64,000 bases of DNA, taken from the NCBI GenBank assembly GCA_050633505.1, contig JBOEGQ010000013.1, positions 124,001-188,000 of the forward strand, written 5' to 3'. The DNA is from UBA1672 sp050633505 (GTDB lineage: Bacteria; Pseudomonadota; Alphaproteobacteria; Micavibrionales; Micavibrionaceae). The notes below the pieces were generated by a model, which saw only the letters and a program-made list of their open reading frames with translations, did not search any database and was not told the DNA's origin. Positions 63,065-64,000 of this stretch are shown in pieces (within the stretch, counting starts at the first letter, position 1; the number at the start of each line of letters is the position of its first letter). Made by a program: the position numbers and the translations under genes.

Positions 63065-64000
63065 ATGGGTGCACTTGATACTTTATTTTATGTGATTAAG
63101 CAGTCTTCGTTTCCGATTAAGGGGGCGAAGATTGTTTTTCTGAATGCATATCCGCATGCGCAATTTGATCTCTTGCAGGAGGCGCGCGATGTTTTGTGTC
63201 AACAGGTTTGGAAGGTGCCTTGTGATGAGCTCACGAAGAATGGTTTCGCAGTTTCTCAGGATTTAACAGATGATTTCCGTGATGCTGATATTGTGTGTCT
63301 GAATGTGCCGGCGAATGCCGTTGAGGCGCGTTATCTTATGGCGGCTGGTTTGACATATTTGAAAAAGGGGGGTGTTTTCCTTTGCGCGGCTGATAACAAG
63401 GCAGGTGGCACGCGATTAAAAAAAATGTTGGAAGGTTTCGGTTTATCTGACATCACAAGTGAGAGCAGAAATAAGGCACGGTGTTGTTGGGCAGAAAATC
63501 ATAATCTGGATCAGCCAAGAGTTGACGTGGCAATAAAGGCCGGTGGCGATCAGACAATATTGGATGGACGATTTGAATCCTATGTGGGGATTTACGGGTG
63601 GAATAAAATTGATAAGGGATCAGAAATTCTAACGCGTTATATACCCGGTGACCTTAAGGGGAAAGGGGCAGATTTCGGATGCGGTTATGGGTATTTGTCG
63701 GATCATCTCCTGTCACATTGCCCGAAGGTAAAAAAGCTCTCTATGATTGATGCAGATATACGCGCTCTACGTACATGTGAACAGAATATAGAACGTTATG
63801 ACACACCCAAAGAGTTTATCTGGGCGGACTTAACGCAAGTACAACGCCATGTACAAAACTTACAATTTATTGTTATGAATCCGCCATTTCATCAGGGTAA
63901 GAAAGAAGATATTGGCATTGGCCGTCAGTTTATCGAAACGGCGTATCAGGCTCTGGGACGTAATGGACGGCTTTGGATGGTTGCCAATAACCATTTACCT
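63065..64000 (+). CDS. rsmC: RsmC-like rRNA guanine methyltransferase, truncated by window end
   Basis: SAM-dependent methyltransferase of the RsmC/RlmG group, which makes m2G1207 in 16S rRNA (RsmC) or m2G1835 in 23S rRNA (RlmG). The frame is open from the ATG at 63065 to the window end (312 residues seen). A first, degenerate methyltransferase-like half (to about residue 170) precedes the active one, with SAM-binding ADFGCGYGYLSDHLL and the catalytic motif MNPPFHQG. RsmC is preferred to RlmG from the two-domain layout but is not certain. It closely follows the AsmA-like gene. Confidence 0.85.
   Translation, partial: MGALDTLFYVIKQSSFPIKGAKIVFLNAYPHAQFDLLQEARDVLCQQVWKVPCDELTKNGFAVSQDLTDDFRDADIVCLNVPANAVEARYLMAAGLTYLKKGGVFLCAADNKAGGTRLKKMLEGFGLSDITSESRNKARCCWAENHNLDQPRVDVAIKAGGDQTILDGRFESYVGIYGWNKIDKGSEILTRYIPGDLKGKGADFGCGYGYLSDHLLSHCPKVKKLSMIDADIRALRTCEQNIERYDTPKEFIWADLTQVQRHVQNLQFIVMNPPFHQGKKEDIGIGRQFIETAYQALGRNGRLWMVANNHLP

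Overview
The window is an ordinary, gene-dense bacterial chromosome segment of moderate GC. It almost certainly comes from an alphaproteobacterium. The evidence is a DivL-type kinase with tyrosine in place of the phospho-accepting histidine, sitting in the characteristic order ahcY - divL - tsaE - murU - addB - addA - trxA; an AddAB pair of the alphaproteobacterial type; an NDUFA9-like reductase; a ROSE-like thermometer before an hsp20 gene; and a membrane-anchored cytochrome c. The exact lineage cannot be fixed from sequence reading alone; a deep-branching Rhodospirillales or Micavibrio-like group is only a guess.

Layout. 1-2.0 kb: lptG (cut by the window edge) and lptF on the minus strand. 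2.1-6.0 kb: pepA, an EpmB-like lysine aminomutase and holC in overlapping order, then an orphan membrane-anchored protein closed by a two-way terminator. 6.1-8.5 kb: a membrane cytochrome c, pheA and two small orphans, one of them an internal duplication. 8.7-12.6 kb: ftsK, lolA, recR. 12.6-16.2 kb (minus): a polysaccharide export operon of a Wza-like protein, a Wzc-like tyrosine kinase and two orphan membrane proteins, preceded by a perfect 22-bp palindrome. 16.4-17.2 kb: a response regulator with a degenerate GGDEF domain. 17.4-22.1 kb: rnd, kdsD, lptC, lptA, a LysE-type exporter and lptB, an LPS precursor and transport operon. 22.2-22.8 kb: two coupled small orphans. 23-35 kb: the ahcY to trxA block. 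35.5-38 kb: a Tat-type PBP, panD, a HIT protein and an orphan. 38.1-43.4 kb: comM, two paralogous orphan proteins and a diguanylate cyclase. 43.5-50.1 kb: a UvrD/PcrA helicase, a DUF1223 protein, an NDUFA9-like protein, surA, rsmA and gmk. 50.5-54.4 kb: an ArsR/BigR-type repressor, two glycosyltransferases, an alpha/beta hydrolase and an orphan. 54.5-57.1 kb: tRNA-Ser(GGA) and a large LamG/PI-PLC-like protein. 57.2-64 kb: purU and purT, a ResB-like protein, a UDP-glucuronate 4-epimerase, hsp20 with its thermometer leader, an AsmA-like protein and the start of rsmC.

Themes. Much of the window serves the envelope. The LptFG permease, LptC/LptA/LptB and KdsD cover LPS transport and Kdo precursor supply. 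LolA, SurA, the PBP, MurU, the glycosyltransferases and the Wza/Wzc pair add lipoprotein, outer-membrane protein, peptidoglycan and capsule functions. A second theme is genome maintenance (FtsK, RecR, AddAB, UvrD, HolC). A third is signalling by DivL, c-di-GMP enzymes and a degenerate relative. No phage, insertion sequence, CRISPR array or defence island was seen. The least explained parts are the paralogous orphan pair at 39.7-42.2 kb, the LamG/PI-PLC protein, the duplicated 52-residue protein and the coupled small genes at 22.2-22.8 kb.
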